Numbered from the stretch's first letter, positions 51,154 through 62,157 are shown. The stretch: DNA of 64,000 nucleotides from Clostridium sp. Marseille-Q2269 (GCF_943736985.1 NZ_CALSFS010000002.1:248001-312000), one strand, 5' to 3'. Notes: a model not told the origin generated them from the sequence alone. Numbers and translations: made by a program.

Positions 51154-52924
51154 TCATTATACCTCCTTTGCTGACTAACTTATCTATTTCTTCTGTCAAT
51201 TCACCAAATATTGAATCTATATTTTGTATACTTTCTTCTGAAACATATTTAGATCTTGCTATTTTGTCTCTAACTTCTAACTCTAACACTTCTTTTAAGT
51301 ATACACCTGATTCTAATGCTCTTTGAGCTTCATCATAGAAGAATAAAACTAATTTTAACATCTTATATTGTTTTCCTAGTGAAGCATATGTATCTACTTC
51401 ATGGAATGCATTTTGTTGCAGATAATCTTCTCTTAAGGATTTTGCAACTTCAAGTTTTAATCTATCCTTTTCAGATAAAGCATCTATACCTACAAGTCTA
51501 ACTATTTCCTCTAAGCTAGCTTCTTCTTGGAGAAGTGACATAGCCTTAATTCTAAGTTGTGTCCAATCAGATGCTACATTTTCATCCATCCAAGGGCTTA
51601 TTTTTTCTATATACAATGAATAGGAATTTAACCAATTTATAGCCGGGAAATGTCTTCTATATGCAAGTTGTGCATCTAATCCCCAGAATACTTTAACTAT
51701 TCTTAAAGTAGCCTGTGTAACTGGTTCTGATAAGTCTCCTCCTGGAGGGGATACAGCACCTATAACTGTTAGAGCACCTTCTCTTTGCTCAGATCCTAAA
51801 GATAACACATTACCTGCTCTTTCATAGAATTCTGCTGCTCTTGAGCCTAAGTATGCTGGATATCCTTCATCACCAGGCATTTCTTCAAGTCTTCCTGACA
51901 TCTCACGAAGAGCCTCAGCCCAACGAGATGTAGAATCTGCCATTAGTGCAATAGAATATCCCATATCCCTAAAATATTCTCCTATAGTTATTCCAGTATA
52001 TATAGAAGCTTCTCTGGCTGCAACGGGCATATTAGAAGTATTTGCTATAAGTACAGTTCTTTTCATTAATGGTTCACCAGTTTTAGGATCTTTTAGTTCT
52101 GGGAATTCATTAAGAACATCTGTCATTTCATTACCACGTTCTCCACAACCAATATAAACAACTATTTGTGCATCTGCCCATTTCGCTAATTGATGTTGTA
52201 CAACAGTTTTTCCACTTCCAAATGGTCCTGGAACACAAGCTGTACCACCCTTTGTAACTGGGAAGAATGTGTCTATAACCCTTTGACCTGTTATCATAGG
52301 TTGTGCTGGATTAAGTTTTCTACCATAGGGTCTGCCCTTTCTAACAGGCCATTTTTGCATCATCATTAAGTCAGAAAGTTTATCTCCATCCTTAACTTTT
52401 GCAACAGTATCAACTATAGTAAGATCCCCTTCTTCTATAGTTTCTATAGTTCCTTTTATACCATATGGAACCATGATCTTATGCTCTACTATAGAAGTTT
52501 CTTGAACAGTACCTATTACATCTCCTGGTTCTACGGTATCTCCTACTTTTTTAATTGGAGTAAAATACCATTTTTTATCTCTATCTAATGAATGAACTTC
52601 TACTCCCTTTGTTATGAAATCTCCAGCCTTTGCTTTTATAGCATTTAAAGGTCTTTGTATTCCATCAAACATAGCCTCGATTAATCCAGGTCCTAATTCA
52701 ACACTTAATGGTTCTCCAGTAGTTACTACTGGATCTCCTGGTGCTAAACCTGCAGTTTCCTCGTAAACCTGAATTGAAGCTCTATCTTCTCTCATTTCTA
52801 TTATTTCACCTATAAGACGTTTTTTACCAACTTTTACAACGTCATATATATTAGCCTCTTCCATTCCTTCAGCAACAACTAAAGGTCCAGATATCTTTAA
52901 AACACGTCCTGTCTTCAAGTTCAC
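51146..52924 (-). CDS. atpA: V-type ATPase catalytic subunit A
   Basis: 592 residues. The P-loop GPFGSGKT (233-240) and the long non-homologous insert before it mark the A subunit. [19 protein letters not shown] (the catalytic glutamate region) and [27 protein letters not shown] are intact. It hydrolyses or makes ATP in the V1 head. The gene lies 13 bases after atpF and overlaps atpB. The operon encodes the complete bacterial/archaeal-type V/A-ATPase set. Confidence 0.98.
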   Translation of the reverse strand: MNLKTGRVLKISGPLVVAEGMEEANIYDVVKVGKKRLIGEIIEMREDRASIQVYEETAGLAPGDPVVTTGEPLSVELGPGLIEAMFDGIQRPLNAIKAKAGDFITKGVEVHSLDRDKKWYFTPIKKVGDTVEPGDVIGTVQETSIVEHKIMVPYGIKGTIETIEEGDLTIVDTVAKVKDGDKLSDLMMMQKWPVRKGRPYGRKLNPAQPMITGQRVIDTFFPVTKGGTACVPGPFGSGKTVVQHQLAKWADAQIVVYIGCGERGNEMTDVLNEFPELKDPKTGEPLMKRTVLIANTSNMPVAAREASIYTGITIGEYFRDMGYSIALMADSTSRWAEALREMSGRLEEMPGDEGYPAYLGSRAAEFYERAGNVLSLGSEQREGALTVIGAVSPPGGDLSEPVTQATLRIVKVFWGLDAQLAYRRHFPAINWLNSYSLYIEKISPWMDENVASDWTQLRIKAMSLLQEEASLEEIVRLVGIDALSEKDRLKLEVAKSLREDYLQQNAFHEVDTYASLGKQYKMLKLVLFFYDEAQRALESGVYLKEVLELEVRDKIARSKYVSEESIQNIDSIFGELTEEIDKLVSKGGIMNA

Positions 52925-52937
52925 CTACCTACCTTCC

Positions 52938-53246
52938 TTATAAAATATTAACACCAACTGCTTTTTCCACGTTATCATTTATTCTCTCTATACCAATATT
53001 TAGAGACCCTTGATTACTAGGAATAAGTATAACGGCAGGAATTATTTCTCTATTATATCTCTCAATAGTTTCTTCTAAATCTTTTGCTATTTGTTCTGTA
53101 ACAAATATAATAGCATATTTTTCCGTGGCCATTTTATTGATAGTAATTCTTGCTTCATCTGGTTCAGTAACAGGATACACATCAATACCAAGAGCTTTAA
53201 AGGCCAATATAGAATCTTTGTCTCCAACTACACCTATTTTATACAT
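52938..53246 (-). CDS. atpF: V-type ATPase subunit F
   Basis: About 102 residues. [25 protein letters not shown] is the usual start of subunit F (NtpG), a small alpha/beta stalk protein. [13 protein letters not shown] and [12 protein letters not shown] follow. The ATG at 53246 overlaps the atpC stop by 8 bases (ATGTATAA), like other junctions in the operon. An upstream in-frame GTG at 53255 is less likely. Confidence 0.95.
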   Translation of the reverse strand: MYKIGVVGDKDSILAFKALGIDVYPVTEPDEARITINKMATEKYAIIFVTEQIAKDLEETIERYNREIIPAVILIPSNQGSLNIGIERINDNVEKAVGVNIL

Positions 53247-54240
53247 AGATATCACGCAGCCTTTCTCTTATTATTTCACTCTTCATGTTATTGAGCTTTC
53301 CAATCATTATAATTCTTATAACTTTTATTTCATTTTCTTTAGCATATAAGTAAGATATTATAGGCTCTGGGCCAAAACTTACATATTTTGCTCTCTTCAT
53401 ATATTCCATTATAAAATTATCACTTAATTTTTCAAAAATATTTATTGAACCAGTTTTTATATAAGAATCTATTCCAGCTCTAAGAACTTCCACGTAATCG
53501 GTATAAGAAAGTTTTGCTGGTATATTTTCAACTGAATCATTAAGTAAAGCCATTAGCTTATCTTTATCTATAAAACCTCCACTTATGATTACACTTGTAA
53601 AAAAGTTTTTATCTTTGTTTTGCTTTTTAACTCTTAATAGAGTTTTTATATTATTTAAGTCAATAAGAATTTTCAGATATTTATCTAGAAACGTATCTCC
53701 TATTTCCTTATTTAATGAAAGCATTTCATCAAACATATATTTATCAAGTATAATATCAATTTTCTGTGGATCTTTACTAGCGCCAAAGTCATCAAAAGCT
53801 TCTTCTATAGCTTTTCTCATTATTGGATTTAAGTCCCTATAATATTCATTATCTATAGCAGTCTTTAGCTTTTCTACAGGCACATTACCCACAGGAACTA
53901 TTATATCTGTAAAATCTTTGTTTAAAATCTTTCCTTTTATCATAACTTTAATATTATGATAATCATACTTTAAACTCATCATATTAATTAAAGATTTTAC
54001 AGGGGAAATTTCGTAGAGCAAATGATAAACTCTTTTAAGCTCATTACTCAAAAGTATTTCATAATCCTCAGGTTTTTTCACCTTTGACATAAATGTAGAA
54101 TATTCAGTTTCTTCAAGAATCTTCAAAGTTTCTAAAGGAGAGCTGCTATCTATCATTCTATCAAGTTTTGCCTTATCAAGGAGTCTAGTTTCTAATACTC
54201 TAATTCTAGGTATTACCTGAGTAAATACTAATGCGTCCAT
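53239..54240 (-). CDS. atpC: V-type ATPase subunit C
   Basis: 333 residues. The all-helical, funnel-shaped subunit C joins the rotor ring to the central stalk. The pattern [20 protein letters not shown] near the start and [23 protein letters not shown] near the end (about 296-318) are the family's conserved parts. It lies 12 bases after atpE and overlaps atpF. There is no sign of damage. Confidence 0.95.
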   Translation of the reverse strand: MDALVFTQVIPRIRVLETRLLDKAKLDRMIDSSSPLETLKILEETEYSTFMSKVKKPEDYEILLSNELKRVYHLLYEISPVKSLINMMSLKYDYHNIKVMIKGKILNKDFTDIIVPVGNVPVEKLKTAIDNEYYRDLNPIMRKAIEEAFDDFGASKDPQKIDIILDKYMFDEMLSLNKEIGDTFLDKYLKILIDLNNIKTLLRVKKQNKDKNFFTSVIISGGFIDKDKLMALLNDSVENIPAKLSYTDYVEVLRAGIDSYIKTGSINIFEKLSDNFIMEYMKRAKYVSFGPEPIISYLYAKENEIKVIRIIMIGKLNNMKSEIIRERLRDIYV

Positions 54241-54252
54241 GAATTTCCCTCC

Positions 54253-54852
54253 TTAGTTAAATAACACTCTTGCAACTTCATACTCCAATTCATCTTTCAT
54301 AGAACTAATTAAAGCTTCAAAAGAATTATTTATTTCAATTCCATTTTTCTCTAGTATAAATCCCGCTCTAAAGTCTCTTGTTTTATTGCTTAAAGCAAGA
54401 CTTCCTAGTTTTCCTTTTTTAGCTAATTCACTATTTATTTCATTTACAAAAGCCTCAGTTATAAGCAACTTATCCTTTGAACTTATTATAAGTTTCTCAT
54501 CACCTTGTATAGGAAGAGTTAAAATTCTCTCTTTAATATAAGAAAGATATTCTTCTTTTGATAGTGAGCTTAACTTCTCTAAAGACTTATCAAGTACTTT
54601 TTCTATAACTTGTTGTTTTGATTCAAGTTTTTTATTTCTTACTTTAAGTTCTGCATTTGATAAAATTCTTTCTCTTCTTACTATACTTTCCTTTTGTGCT
54701 TTTTCAATAGTATTTTTTTCTATAACCTTAGCATCATCAATTTTTTTATCTAATATTTTTTTTCCTTCTTCTTTGGCTTCTTTGATAAGTTGTTCTTTTT
54801 TTATTTTGGCTTCTTTAAGAATTTTTTCAGTTAGATTATTTATGCTAGACAT
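54253..54852 (-). CDS. atpE: V-type ATPase subunit E
   Basis: About 199 residues. The N-terminal half is a long charged coiled coil (TEKILKEAKIKKEQLIKEAKEEG and on), and the C-terminal globular part has DFRAGFILEKNGIEINNSFEALI. This is the peripheral stalk subunit that pairs with the G/H coiled-coil protein. The ATG at 54852 follows GGAGTGAGG. An in-frame GTG nine bases upstream is less likely. It directly follows atpK. Confidence 0.93.
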   Translation of the reverse strand: MSSINNLTEKILKEAKIKKEQLIKEAKEEGKKILDKKIDDAKVIEKNTIEKAQKESIVRRERILSNAELKVRNKKLESKQQVIEKVLDKSLEKLSSLSKEEYLSYIKERILTLPIQGDEKLIISSKDKLLITEAFVNEINSELAKKGKLGSLALSNKTRDFRAGFILEKNGIEINNSFEALISSMKDELEYEVARVLFN

Positions 54853-54867
54853 TCGCCTCACTCCAAA

Positions 54868-55371
<504 letters not shown>

Positions 55372-55380
55372 TTATAAATC

Positions 55381-57339
55381 TTATTTAGTTATTTTTAAAT
55401 ATTGATCTGAAAGTTTATATGGAGTAAATTTCTTTCCCCCACCTTCATAAAACTTATTGAAAAATTCTAGATATTGAAGTCTTGCAGTATGAACATAGGA
55501 TCCAAGCGCATTAACAAGTAGATTAAATAAATGTAATGCTATAAATAAAATTGGTGATATTATATAGCTAAATGGACTTGGAATAAGATTTACTATAAGA
55601 TTTAATGCATTGGCTATAAATCCTGTAGCAAGACCTAAAGCTAAAAGCCTTGAGTAAGATACCACGTCACCAAGATAGCTTGTAGCGCCATATACTCCGT
55701 ATATTCCTCCACCAATTTTCCCTCCAATAGTTGGAGCTGATCTTCCTTGTGTAAGAAGTAATCCTATAACACCTATTATTAAAAGAACTTTTCCAACAGA
55801 TACAGCTACACCAACTAGCATCAGTATGGCACCAATAAGTAAAAAGTACCATGTAAATACATCATATATTGCATCCTTTAATTGTCCACTTCTTATAAGT
55901 ATATAAGCCTTAAGACCTAATCCTACAAATATATGAATTAATCCAAATACAACAGACATTATCAATATCTTAGTTATACCTTTTGCTGGGTCTATAAGAT
56001 ATGGTATATTTATTCCTAGATACTTAGAGAATAGATCTCCAAACCATCCACCATAGATGGTACCCCATATAACAGTTGAAATTCCAGCAAACAAGAACAG
56101 CTTAAAAGTATTTCTTTTTGCTGTATCTTTAACTTTCTTTAAAGCAATAGCAGATACTATAACTATAATTAATCCATATCCAGCATCAGATAACATCATG
56201 CCGAAAAACAAGAAATAGAATATTGATAAAATTGGTGTTGGATCTATTTCTTTATACAAAGGCAGGCTATACATTTCAACTACACTTTCAAAAGCTGATG
56301 CAAAACCATTATTTTTTAATTTAATAGGTACTTCTTCTGTATCATCTTCCTCATTAACATCTGTAAATGTTAAATAATACTCATCACCTACAGATTTTTT
56401 AATAATATTTTCTAGTTCTTCATTTGTATCAAAAGTATTCCATCCACATATAGCAATTGTTTTTTCAGATTTAAGGAAATTTTCAGACGCATCAAGCCTA
56501 ATAAGAAGATTGTTGAAATATTCATAAGCAATTTGTATTTCTTCAATCTTATTTTCATAGGTTTTTATTTCATTATTTATTTTTTCTACGTCCTTATTTA
56601 TTTCTGAAATTTTAATATTAAATTCTTCTATAATTGCCTTAGGACTATCTTTATAAACTAAAGTTAAAGAACTAAATCCATAATTTTTAAATATTTCTTT
56701 TGCCTTTTCTTCTTCCTGTTTTAAAATTAACGCAAAAACATATAAATCTTCATTATCTTCATTAATTATCTCCACATATTTATTTTCAATATTATCTTCC
56801 AGCTCTTTTTTAAAGCTTTCTTTATATTGCTTAGATATGGTTCCAATAAAATATGAAGTTTGTTTAAGCTCTTTTAACTCTTGGAATTTTGCATCGAATT
56901 TTTTCCATGGAAGAAGACTATTTATTTCTGCATCAAGTTTTGTTTTTTCATTACTTAAATAATTTAGCCTATCTTCTTTTGTTTTTAAATCATCATAAGT
57001 ACTCTCCCAATCAATTGTCTTAATCTTTTCATTTAGTTCATTATATGATAAAGATTTCTTATCTTGTAAGAGCGCTTTTAATCCTGATGCTTGAGTAGAA
57101 TATTCTTTTAGAAAATCTAAAACAAACTTTAGCTTCGATAAATTAGCTGCATATTCTGAATATTTTGAACCAACTGAGTCCTTATCAAGAAGCTTCAAAC
57201 TTTCATCTTCTTCAATCAAAGCATCATTTTGAAGATTTATGAATTGAACTCCTTCAAAGCCTTGAAGTTCTTCCAAAAGCTTTTCTTTGTGTGATTCAAA
57301 GGCTAATAATGTAAATTTATTCATTTTAACTATCGCCAT
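55381..57339 (-). CDS. atpI: V-type ATPase subunit I (a-subunit)
   Basis: 652 residues. The N-terminal half is cytoplasmic with long coiled coils (about 230-275). The C-terminal half has seven or eight membrane helices, starting with PILSIFYFLFFGMMLSDAGYGL (about 368-389). The half-channel arginine lies in the GDVVSYSRLLALGLATGFIANALN region (about 558-581). This is the membrane stator that conducts ions. It overlaps the coiled-coil gene before it by 14 bases and is followed by atpK. Confidence 0.96.
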   Translation of the reverse strand: MAIVKMNKFTLLAFESHKEKLLEELQGFEGVQFINLQNDALIEEDESLKLLDKDSVGSKYSEYAANLSKLKFVLDFLKEYSTQASGLKALLQDKKSLSYNELNEKIKTIDWESTYDDLKTKEDRLNYLSNEKTKLDAEINSLLPWKKFDAKFQELKELKQTSYFIGTISKQYKESFKKELEDNIENKYVEIINEDNEDLYVFALILKQEEEKAKEIFKNYGFSSLTLVYKDSPKAIIEEFNIKISEINKDVEKINNEIKTYENKIEEIQIAYEYFNNLLIRLDASENFLKSEKTIAICGWNTFDTNEELENIIKKSVGDEYYLTFTDVNEEDDTEEVPIKLKNNGFASAFESVVEMYSLPLYKEIDPTPILSIFYFLFFGMMLSDAGYGLIIVIVSAIALKKVKDTAKRNTFKLFLFAGISTVIWGTIYGGWFGDLFSKYLGINIPYLIDPAKGITKILIMSVVFGLIHIFVGLGLKAYILIRSGQLKDAIYDVFTWYFLLIGAILMLVGVAVSVGKVLLIIGVIGLLLTQGRSAPTIGGKIGGGIYGVYGATSYLGDVVSYSRLLALGLATGFIANALNLIVNLIPSPFSYIISPILFIALHLFNLLVNALGSYVHTARLQYLEFFNKFYEGGGKKFTPYKLSDQYLKITK

Positions 57340-57652
57340 TAAACTTCACTATCCTTTCAACCACAAGATTAACTGCCTTATCAAGCAATTCATTGGAAAC
57401 ATTTAAAATTTCATTTGCCTTATTATTACCATCTTTAATAATAAGTGATGCTTCCTCATTGGCCTTGTTTTCAACCTGATCCATAATTTTTTTTGCTTCT
57501 AAAGAAGACTTATCTATTATGTTTTTGTACTCCTTTATAGCATTTTCTTCAGCTTTTTTAACAATTTCTCTGCTCTCAAGCTTAGCATCGTTAATTATTT
57601 TATTAGCTGCCCCCTCTGTTTCTTTAATTTCTTTAATTGCATCCTTTGCCAA
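57326..57652 (-). CDS. V-type ATPase peripheral stalk coiled-coil subunit (G/H type)
   Basis: About 108 residues of almost pure charged alpha helix (KEIKETEGAANKIINDAKLESREIVKKAEENA), the form of archaeal/bacterial subunit H or G. It dimerises with subunit E in the peripheral stalk. The likely start is TTG at 57652 behind GGGGGTGAT, giving MAKDAIKEIKETEG. It is the first gene of the nine-gene operon and lies about 80 bases after a promoter-like pair. Confidence 0.85.
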   Translation of the reverse strand: MAKDAIKEIKETEGAANKIINDAKLESREIVKKAEENAIKEYKNIIDKSSLEAKKIMDQVENKANEEASLIIKDGNNKANEILNVSNELLDKAVNLVVERIVKFNGDS

Positions 57653-57728
57653 GATATCACCCCCTTGCAACTTCGAAAATTTGATACCATATTAAGTAGT
57701 ATTAAATACATCTTTAATTGTTTATATC

Positions 57729-57749
57729 TAATAAGTATAATACTTATTA
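57729..57749. promoter_or_regulatory. 21-bp perfect palindrome over the V-ATPase -10 element
   Basis: The arms TAATAAGTAT and ATACTTATTA flank a single central A. The palindrome contains the whole -10 hexamer of the V-ATPase promoter, so it is a strong operator candidate, or a cruciform-prone sequence. The binding protein is unknown. Confidence 0.5.
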
Positions 57750-57762
57750 ATACTATTAGCAA
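57734..57762 (-). promoter_or_regulatory. Promoter of the V-ATPase operon
   Basis: Minus strand: TTGCTA (57762-57757), a 17-base spacer, TATACT (57739-57734). It lies 82 bases upstream of the first gene. Confidence 0.65.
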
Positions 57763-57809
57763 TGTATACGAATACCAATTTTAAACTAAAATTCGTAAAT
57801 AAATACTAA

Positions 57810-59489
57810 TTATTTCTCATTTTCTAAAAAAATTATATTTTTTCTATCTTTTTCGTCAAATATAATGTAATTTCCCTTTTCTTCTTTTATATTTTCTATT
57901 ATAAACTTCTTTATATCTACAAAGAACTTCTCCACATGTATATTATCGGATACATTAACTTTATTTTTAAATATTTTTTCTTTTATATTCTTATTAACTT
58001 TTTTATCTACCTGCCTAATTAAAAATTCTGGTACCCATTGCTTTTTATTAAATTTTAGATAATCATATTTTATTATTTCTTTTAAAAACATACTATCTTT
58101 ATCTAAAATCTCTTTGTTAAACTCTATAAAGACCTTATAGTATTGTGGACCAGATATATTTCTATCAAAATACCCTTTATTATTACAAAACATAGCTAAA
58201 CTATAATAGAAGTCAAAAGGTTCTTTAAATTCATGAATAAAATACTTTAATATATTATTAAATTTACCTGAATTATAGTATTTATCTACTACTGCTTCTA
58301 TCTTTTTTAATATAAGTAACTTATCATAACTTATGTTTTTTGTACTTAATATCTCATAAGGAGGGTAGGGTGAATACACCATTCCCCACTTCTCTGCTTC
58401 TTCTCTCATTTGAGATCCCTTTAAAAGTTTTAAAAATCCTAATTGTATTTCCTCAGGTTCTATACTATAAACATCATTAAAAGAATTTTTAAAAGAGTTA
58501 TAGTCTTCTCCTGGTAGACCAGCAATAAGATCCAGATGTTGTTTTATATTCTTAAGTTTTTTCAGTTCTTCTACCTTTTCTCTAATGGTTTCAAAATTAA
58601 CATGTCTATTTATATTTTTTAAAATTTCATTATTGGTGGTTTGAACTCCTACTTCAAATTGTATCCTTCCATCTTCTGCTTTGCTTAAAATTTCTAATTC
58701 TTCTTCAGTAAGCAAATCTGCAGATATTTCAAAATGAAAAGTAGCATCTGTATTTAAATCCACAATATATTGCCATATCTCCTTTGCAAATTCATGGTTA
58801 CAGTTAAAAGTTCTATCTACAAACTTGATAAGTTTGACCTTCTTTTCTACTAAGAACTTTATTTCTTGTTTTACTCTATCTATTCTATGAAATCTTACTC
58901 CATGTAGTGTAGAAGATAAGCAATATTTACATTTAAAAGGACATCCTCTTGACCCTTCATAATAAACTATTTTATTTGTTAAGTCCTCTTCTTTGTTATA
59001 TGGAAATACCACAGAATTCATAGAAATATTGTCTCTTTCTCCAGTATAGACTATGCCATTTGAAGTTTTAATATATAGTCCTTTTACATTATACAAACTT
59101 TCATTTTTTATCTTACATTTAATAAATTCTCTAAAGGTTTCTTCACCTTCTCCCTGTATAACATATTCTCCTGGAACTTTCTTTAAAAAACTTTCACTGT
59201 TATAAGAAACCTCTGGTCCTCCAAAAAGTATTTCTGTGGAAGGCTTCACTAATTTAATTAAATTTGTTAGTTCCTCTACATATTCCAAATTCCATATATA
59301 ACAAGAAAAAGCTATTATATCAGCTTCTTCTGTTATTATTTTTTCTAATATATTTTCTTTTCTGTCATTTATGGTAAACTCTTTTAGCATACATTCATAA
59401 TTCAAATCTTCTGTATTAGCTCTTAAATATCTAAGAGCTAAATTACTATGAATATATTTAGAGTTAATGGCTACTAGTAGTACTTTCAT
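57810..59489 (-). CDS. B12-binding-domain radical SAM protein (DUF4080 type)
   Basis: About 559 residues. An N-terminal cobalamin-binding-like domain (KVLLVAINSKYIHSNLALRYL and GGPEVSYNSE) is followed by a radical SAM core with EGSRGCPFKCKYC (CxxxCxxC near residue 190). A C-terminal DUF4080-like region follows. The family is widespread in clostridia, and its substrates are unknown. The ATG at 59489 follows AGGA 8 bases upstream and lies inside the end of the methyltransferase-like gene (26-base overlap), so the two are coupled. A modification reaction on RNA or lipid is possible but not shown. Confidence 0.9.
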   Translation of the reverse strand: MKVLLVAINSKYIHSNLALRYLRANTEDLNYECMLKEFTINDRKENILEKIITEEADIIAFSCYIWNLEYVEELTNLIKLVKPSTEILFGGPEVSYNSESFLKKVPGEYVIQGEGEETFREFIKCKIKNESLYNVKGLYIKTSNGIVYTGERDNISMNSVVFPYNKEEDLTNKIVYYEGSRGCPFKCKYCLSSTLHGVRFHRIDRVKQEIKFLVEKKVKLIKFVDRTFNCNHEFAKEIWQYIVDLNTDATFHFEISADLLTEEELEILSKAEDGRIQFEVGVQTTNNEILKNINRHVNFETIREKVEELKKLKNIKQHLDLIAGLPGEDYNSFKNSFNDVYSIEPEEIQLGFLKLLKGSQMREEAEKWGMVYSPYPPYEILSTKNISYDKLLILKKIEAVVDKYYNSGKFNNILKYFIHEFKEPFDFYYSLAMFCNNKGYFDRNISGPQYYKVFIEFNKEILDKDSMFLKEIIKYDYLKFNKKQWVPEFLIRQVDKKVNKNIKEKIFKNKVNVSDNIHVEKFFVDIKKFIIENIKEEKGNYIIFDEKDRKNIIFLENEK

Positions 59490-60048
59490 TAGGTTCTTCC
59501 TTCCTCTTTTCATCATCTTTTGAATTAGTGCTTGTTTTTTTCTTTCCTTTTATATAATAAACTCCATCGGAGGACTTTAAGTCCTTTATTTCAAAGTAAG
59601 GCTCTAATACTTTTACAGTAGCATCTAAAGAGCTATCTTTTAACACATTCAAATCTTTTATAGATATATTTTTAACTTTTTCTCCTGGTAATAATATTTT
59701 TATCTCCCCATTAAAGGTTTCCCTTATTTTTTTATCAATATCCCATATATAAATATTTCCGTCTTCTTTTAAATACTTATATATCTCTCGTATAAGATTC
59801 ACTCTATTTTTTTTGAAAAATATATTACTAAAGGAAAACAATAAGATACAGTTATTATAATAACCTAACTTTATGTTTTCCTTTTCATCTGCTCCGTTTA
59901 TATATTGTAAATTTGAATCTTCATTATACTGTTTATATATATTGTATATTATTCCGTAGTTATCTGTACCTATGTCTAATAAATTCCCCCTAAAAATTTC
60001 ATTTTCCATATTAATAACAATTTCTTTTATGATACCCACCCTCTTCAA
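59464..60048 (-). CDS. Class I SAM-dependent methyltransferase-like protein
   Basis: About 194 residues. GNLLDIGTDNYGIIYNIYKQY (about 22-42) is a Rossmann-type SAM-binding start. INGADEKENIKLGYYNNCILLFSFSN and IYKYLKEDGNIYIWDID are the later strands of the fold, and the tail is basic and serine-rich. The open frame extends to 60144, but GGGG spaced 5 bases from the TTG at 60048 suggests the start MKRVGIIKEIV. It overlaps the radical SAM gene, which suggests joint action on one substrate. Confidence 0.7.
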   Translation of the reverse strand: MKRVGIIKEIVINMENEIFRGNLLDIGTDNYGIIYNIYKQYNEDSNLQYINGADEKENIKLGYYNNCILLFSFSNIFFKKNRVNLIREIYKYLKEDGNIYIWDIDKKIRETFNGEIKILLPGEKVKNISIKDLNVLKDSSLDATVKVLEPYFEIKDLKSSDGVYYIKGKKKTSTNSKDDEKRKEEPNESTTSSH

Positions 60049-60189
60049 TATATCCCCTAAACATACTTTACTGTTTTTTATAATTAAAATAGTTGTCTTA
60101 ATTATAAGTTGTAATAAAAGGGAACTTTTTTTATTTATGCACAATAATAATTACATATAAATAATTCTTAATTGTATATTATTCTACAA

Positions 60190-60221
60190 TAAAAAAAAAA
60201 ATCCTCCTATTAAAGGAGAAT
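60190..60221 (-). terminator. Terminator overlapping the end of the phospholipase-like gene
   Basis: On the minus strand ATTCTCCT pairs with AGGAGGAT around TTAAT, followed by a long T run (60190-60200). The left arm is part of the last codons, and the stop codon is in the loop. Confidence 0.85.
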
Positions 60222-60929
60222 CTTATTTTTTACCTTCATTTGTTCATAAAATAATACTAAAAATCCTGCTGTGGTCTTTTGAGCCTGGTGGATTATAGTA
60301 GTTGCTATTTTACTATATCTTTTTTCTGTATTCTTTATATTTATAGTTTTCAAATAAGTATCATTTGCCATTATGGCATTATTTATTATATAATCTTGTA
60401 ATTCATCATATTTAATTATACCTTCTTTTGCATCAAAAGAGTAATCTGTCATAAGCCTACTTATTATCCAAAGTTCAAATTTTCTATGACTTTTTAAAAG
60501 CTTATTATTTACATGCTGAGGAACTGTAGCATCTTGAATCAAATGACAAGATGCCCCTAAGTAAAATAAACTTTTCTCTATATTTCCTTTGTTGAAATTT
60601 TCTTCTGAGCTTTTATAATATTTTCTGCATTCTGATAATGCATCAGAAAATCCATATAATCCTCTACCTTTACTTACACTATAGAAGTGATTAGAACTTT
60701 TAAAATCTTGATCTGCCCAAAACACACCGTTGTTTACATGTCTTATATATTTTTTAAAAAATTCATACTCATTCTCATATCCTTCTATTGCAAGTAAATC
60801 AACAGCTTTAATATTTATATATTTATGAACGGTACAGTTAGTCTTAAGCATTTTCTTTTTCAAAGGATTCACTGCAAAAAATACTCCTTTTAAAGCACTT
60901 CCGTAAGTTTTCTCAAGTTTTTTTATCAT
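60210..60929 (-). CDS. Zinc-dependent phospholipase C-like protein without a signal peptide
   Basis: 239 residues. The zinc-ligand pattern of the alpha-toxin/PLC/S1-P1 fold is visible. CTVHKYINIKAVDLL holds an early histidine. GASCHLIQDATVPQHVNNKLLKSHRKFE (about 129-156) gives HxxxDxxxPxH and a later HxxxE. The usual secretion signal and mature N-terminal Trp are absent. The N-terminus is basic, KKLEKTYGSALKG. It may act inside the cell or be secreted by another route. It lies 22 bases after the propeller gene. Confidence 0.8.
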   Translation of the reverse strand: MIKKLEKTYGSALKGVFFAVNPLKKKMLKTNCTVHKYINIKAVDLLAIEGYENEYEFFKKYIRHVNNGVFWADQDFKSSNHFYSVSKGRGLYGFSDALSECRKYYKSSEENFNKGNIEKSLFYLGASCHLIQDATVPQHVNNKLLKSHRKFELWIISRLMTDYSFDAKEGIIKYDELQDYIINNAIMANDTYLKTINIKNTEKRYSKIATTIIHQAQKTTAGFLVLFYEQMKVKNKILL

Positions 60930-60951
60930 TAGGAACCTTCTTTCTTTTAAT

Positions 60952-62157
60952 TTAATTTCCTTTACTTATAATATATAAATATCCTTTATTGCTATCTAGT
61001 ATGATTAATTTTTTATCTATGATTTTTATACTTTCTGCATTTCCTTTTTCAAATTCTACTTCCTTTTTTATTATACCTAAATTGTCTAAAGAATATAAGG
61101 CTTTTTCATTGTTTTCATAAAATATTATAGAATCTTTTGAAAATATATTTCCAGTACTATCTACTGCCATACTTCCTAATGAGTTTAATGTTTTATGTTG
61201 ATATAATGGAGCTGGTGGATTGGCAGAAGGATGTTTATCTAGAACAAATCCTATAGGTCTATTATTTTTACCTTTAAATCTAGGGGAATTTATAGGATCT
61301 CCTCCTGAATAATCAGGCCAACCATACCAAGTTCCTTTATTTATCTCATAAATATAATCCCTATCGCCCTTTACAGGCCTATCTCCCCTAAACTCCATTC
61401 CTCCTACTGAAGCTAAAATTTTACCCTTACTATTAATATCTATACCCTTAAAATTTCTTATACCCCAAGCATAAGTTTTTATTTGATTTTTTTTAAGATT
61501 ATATACTATAATACTAGAATTTCCAGGAAAATGTTCTGCTACTCTTTGCCCTCTTATTGATTTAGTTCCATAAGCACTAAATGCACCCGTTCCTTCTTTC
61601 CCAAAATTTTTACCGCTTAATGTTAGAGGATAGCAAGATACATCTGAGAAAAAAGGAGAATTACTAAGCCATTTATTATCCTTGCCCACTACCCCTGAAT
61701 TAGTAGCTGCTCCAATAGTTAAATATAAATTATCATCTTTTATTAAAATAAGACTTTTATTATAGTCTCCCATATTGGGCAAATTATTTATTAAAATTGT
61801 TGTGGTTTTTTTATCTATGTCATATGAATAAAGCTCATTTTTAGAAGTAAAGTATAAATATTTATCCTTATAAACCATGCTATTTATACTTAAATTTTTA
61901 TTCTTTAATATATCATAACTCTTACCATTTGCATCTATGAATTGTATTTTATTTTTAAAAGCTATATAGTAATTCCCTTTATTATCTATACTAAAATCTT
62001 TAGCTTCCTTTAAACCTTTATATTTTAAAACACAGTGAATTTTATCATTATATATATTAATTTTTTTATTATCATCATCATAATAGTACTTAGTTATAAT
62101 AAAACTCAAAATCCCTATTAAACATACAATAGTAAGGGATTTAATAATTTTTTTCAT
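60952..62157 (-). CDS. Membrane-anchored beta-propeller, sorbosone/glucose dehydrogenase-like
   Basis: 401 residues. One N-terminal membrane helix (about 7-24) is followed by a propeller. Key segments are FPGNSSIIVYNLKKNQIKTYAWGIRNFKGI, GTWYGWPDYSGGDPINSPRF (about 276-295) and SLGSMAVDSTGNIF. GWPDYSGGD and the AWGIRN motif recur in soluble quinoprotein-type sugar dehydrogenases. PQQ use in a clostridium is doubtful, so the domain may only bind ligand. It lies between the P-type ATPase and the phospholipase-like gene, all within short gaps. Confidence 0.75.
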   Translation of the reverse strand: MKKIIKSLTIVCLIGILSFIITKYYYDDDNKKINIYNDKIHCVLKYKGLKEAKDFSIDNKGNYYIAFKNKIQFIDANGKSYDILKNKNLSINSMVYKDKYLYFTSKNELYSYDIDKKTTTILINNLPNMGDYNKSLILIKDDNLYLTIGAATNSGVVGKDNKWLSNSPFFSDVSCYPLTLSGKNFGKEGTGAFSAYGTKSIRGQRVAEHFPGNSSIIVYNLKKNQIKTYAWGIRNFKGIDINSKGKILASVGGMEFRGDRPVKGDRDYIYEINKGTWYGWPDYSGGDPINSPRFKGKNNRPIGFVLDKHPSANPPAPLYQHKTLNSLGSMAVDSTGNIFSKDSIIFYENNEKALYSLDNLGIIKKEVEFEKGNAESIKIIDKKLIILDSNKGYLYIISKGN

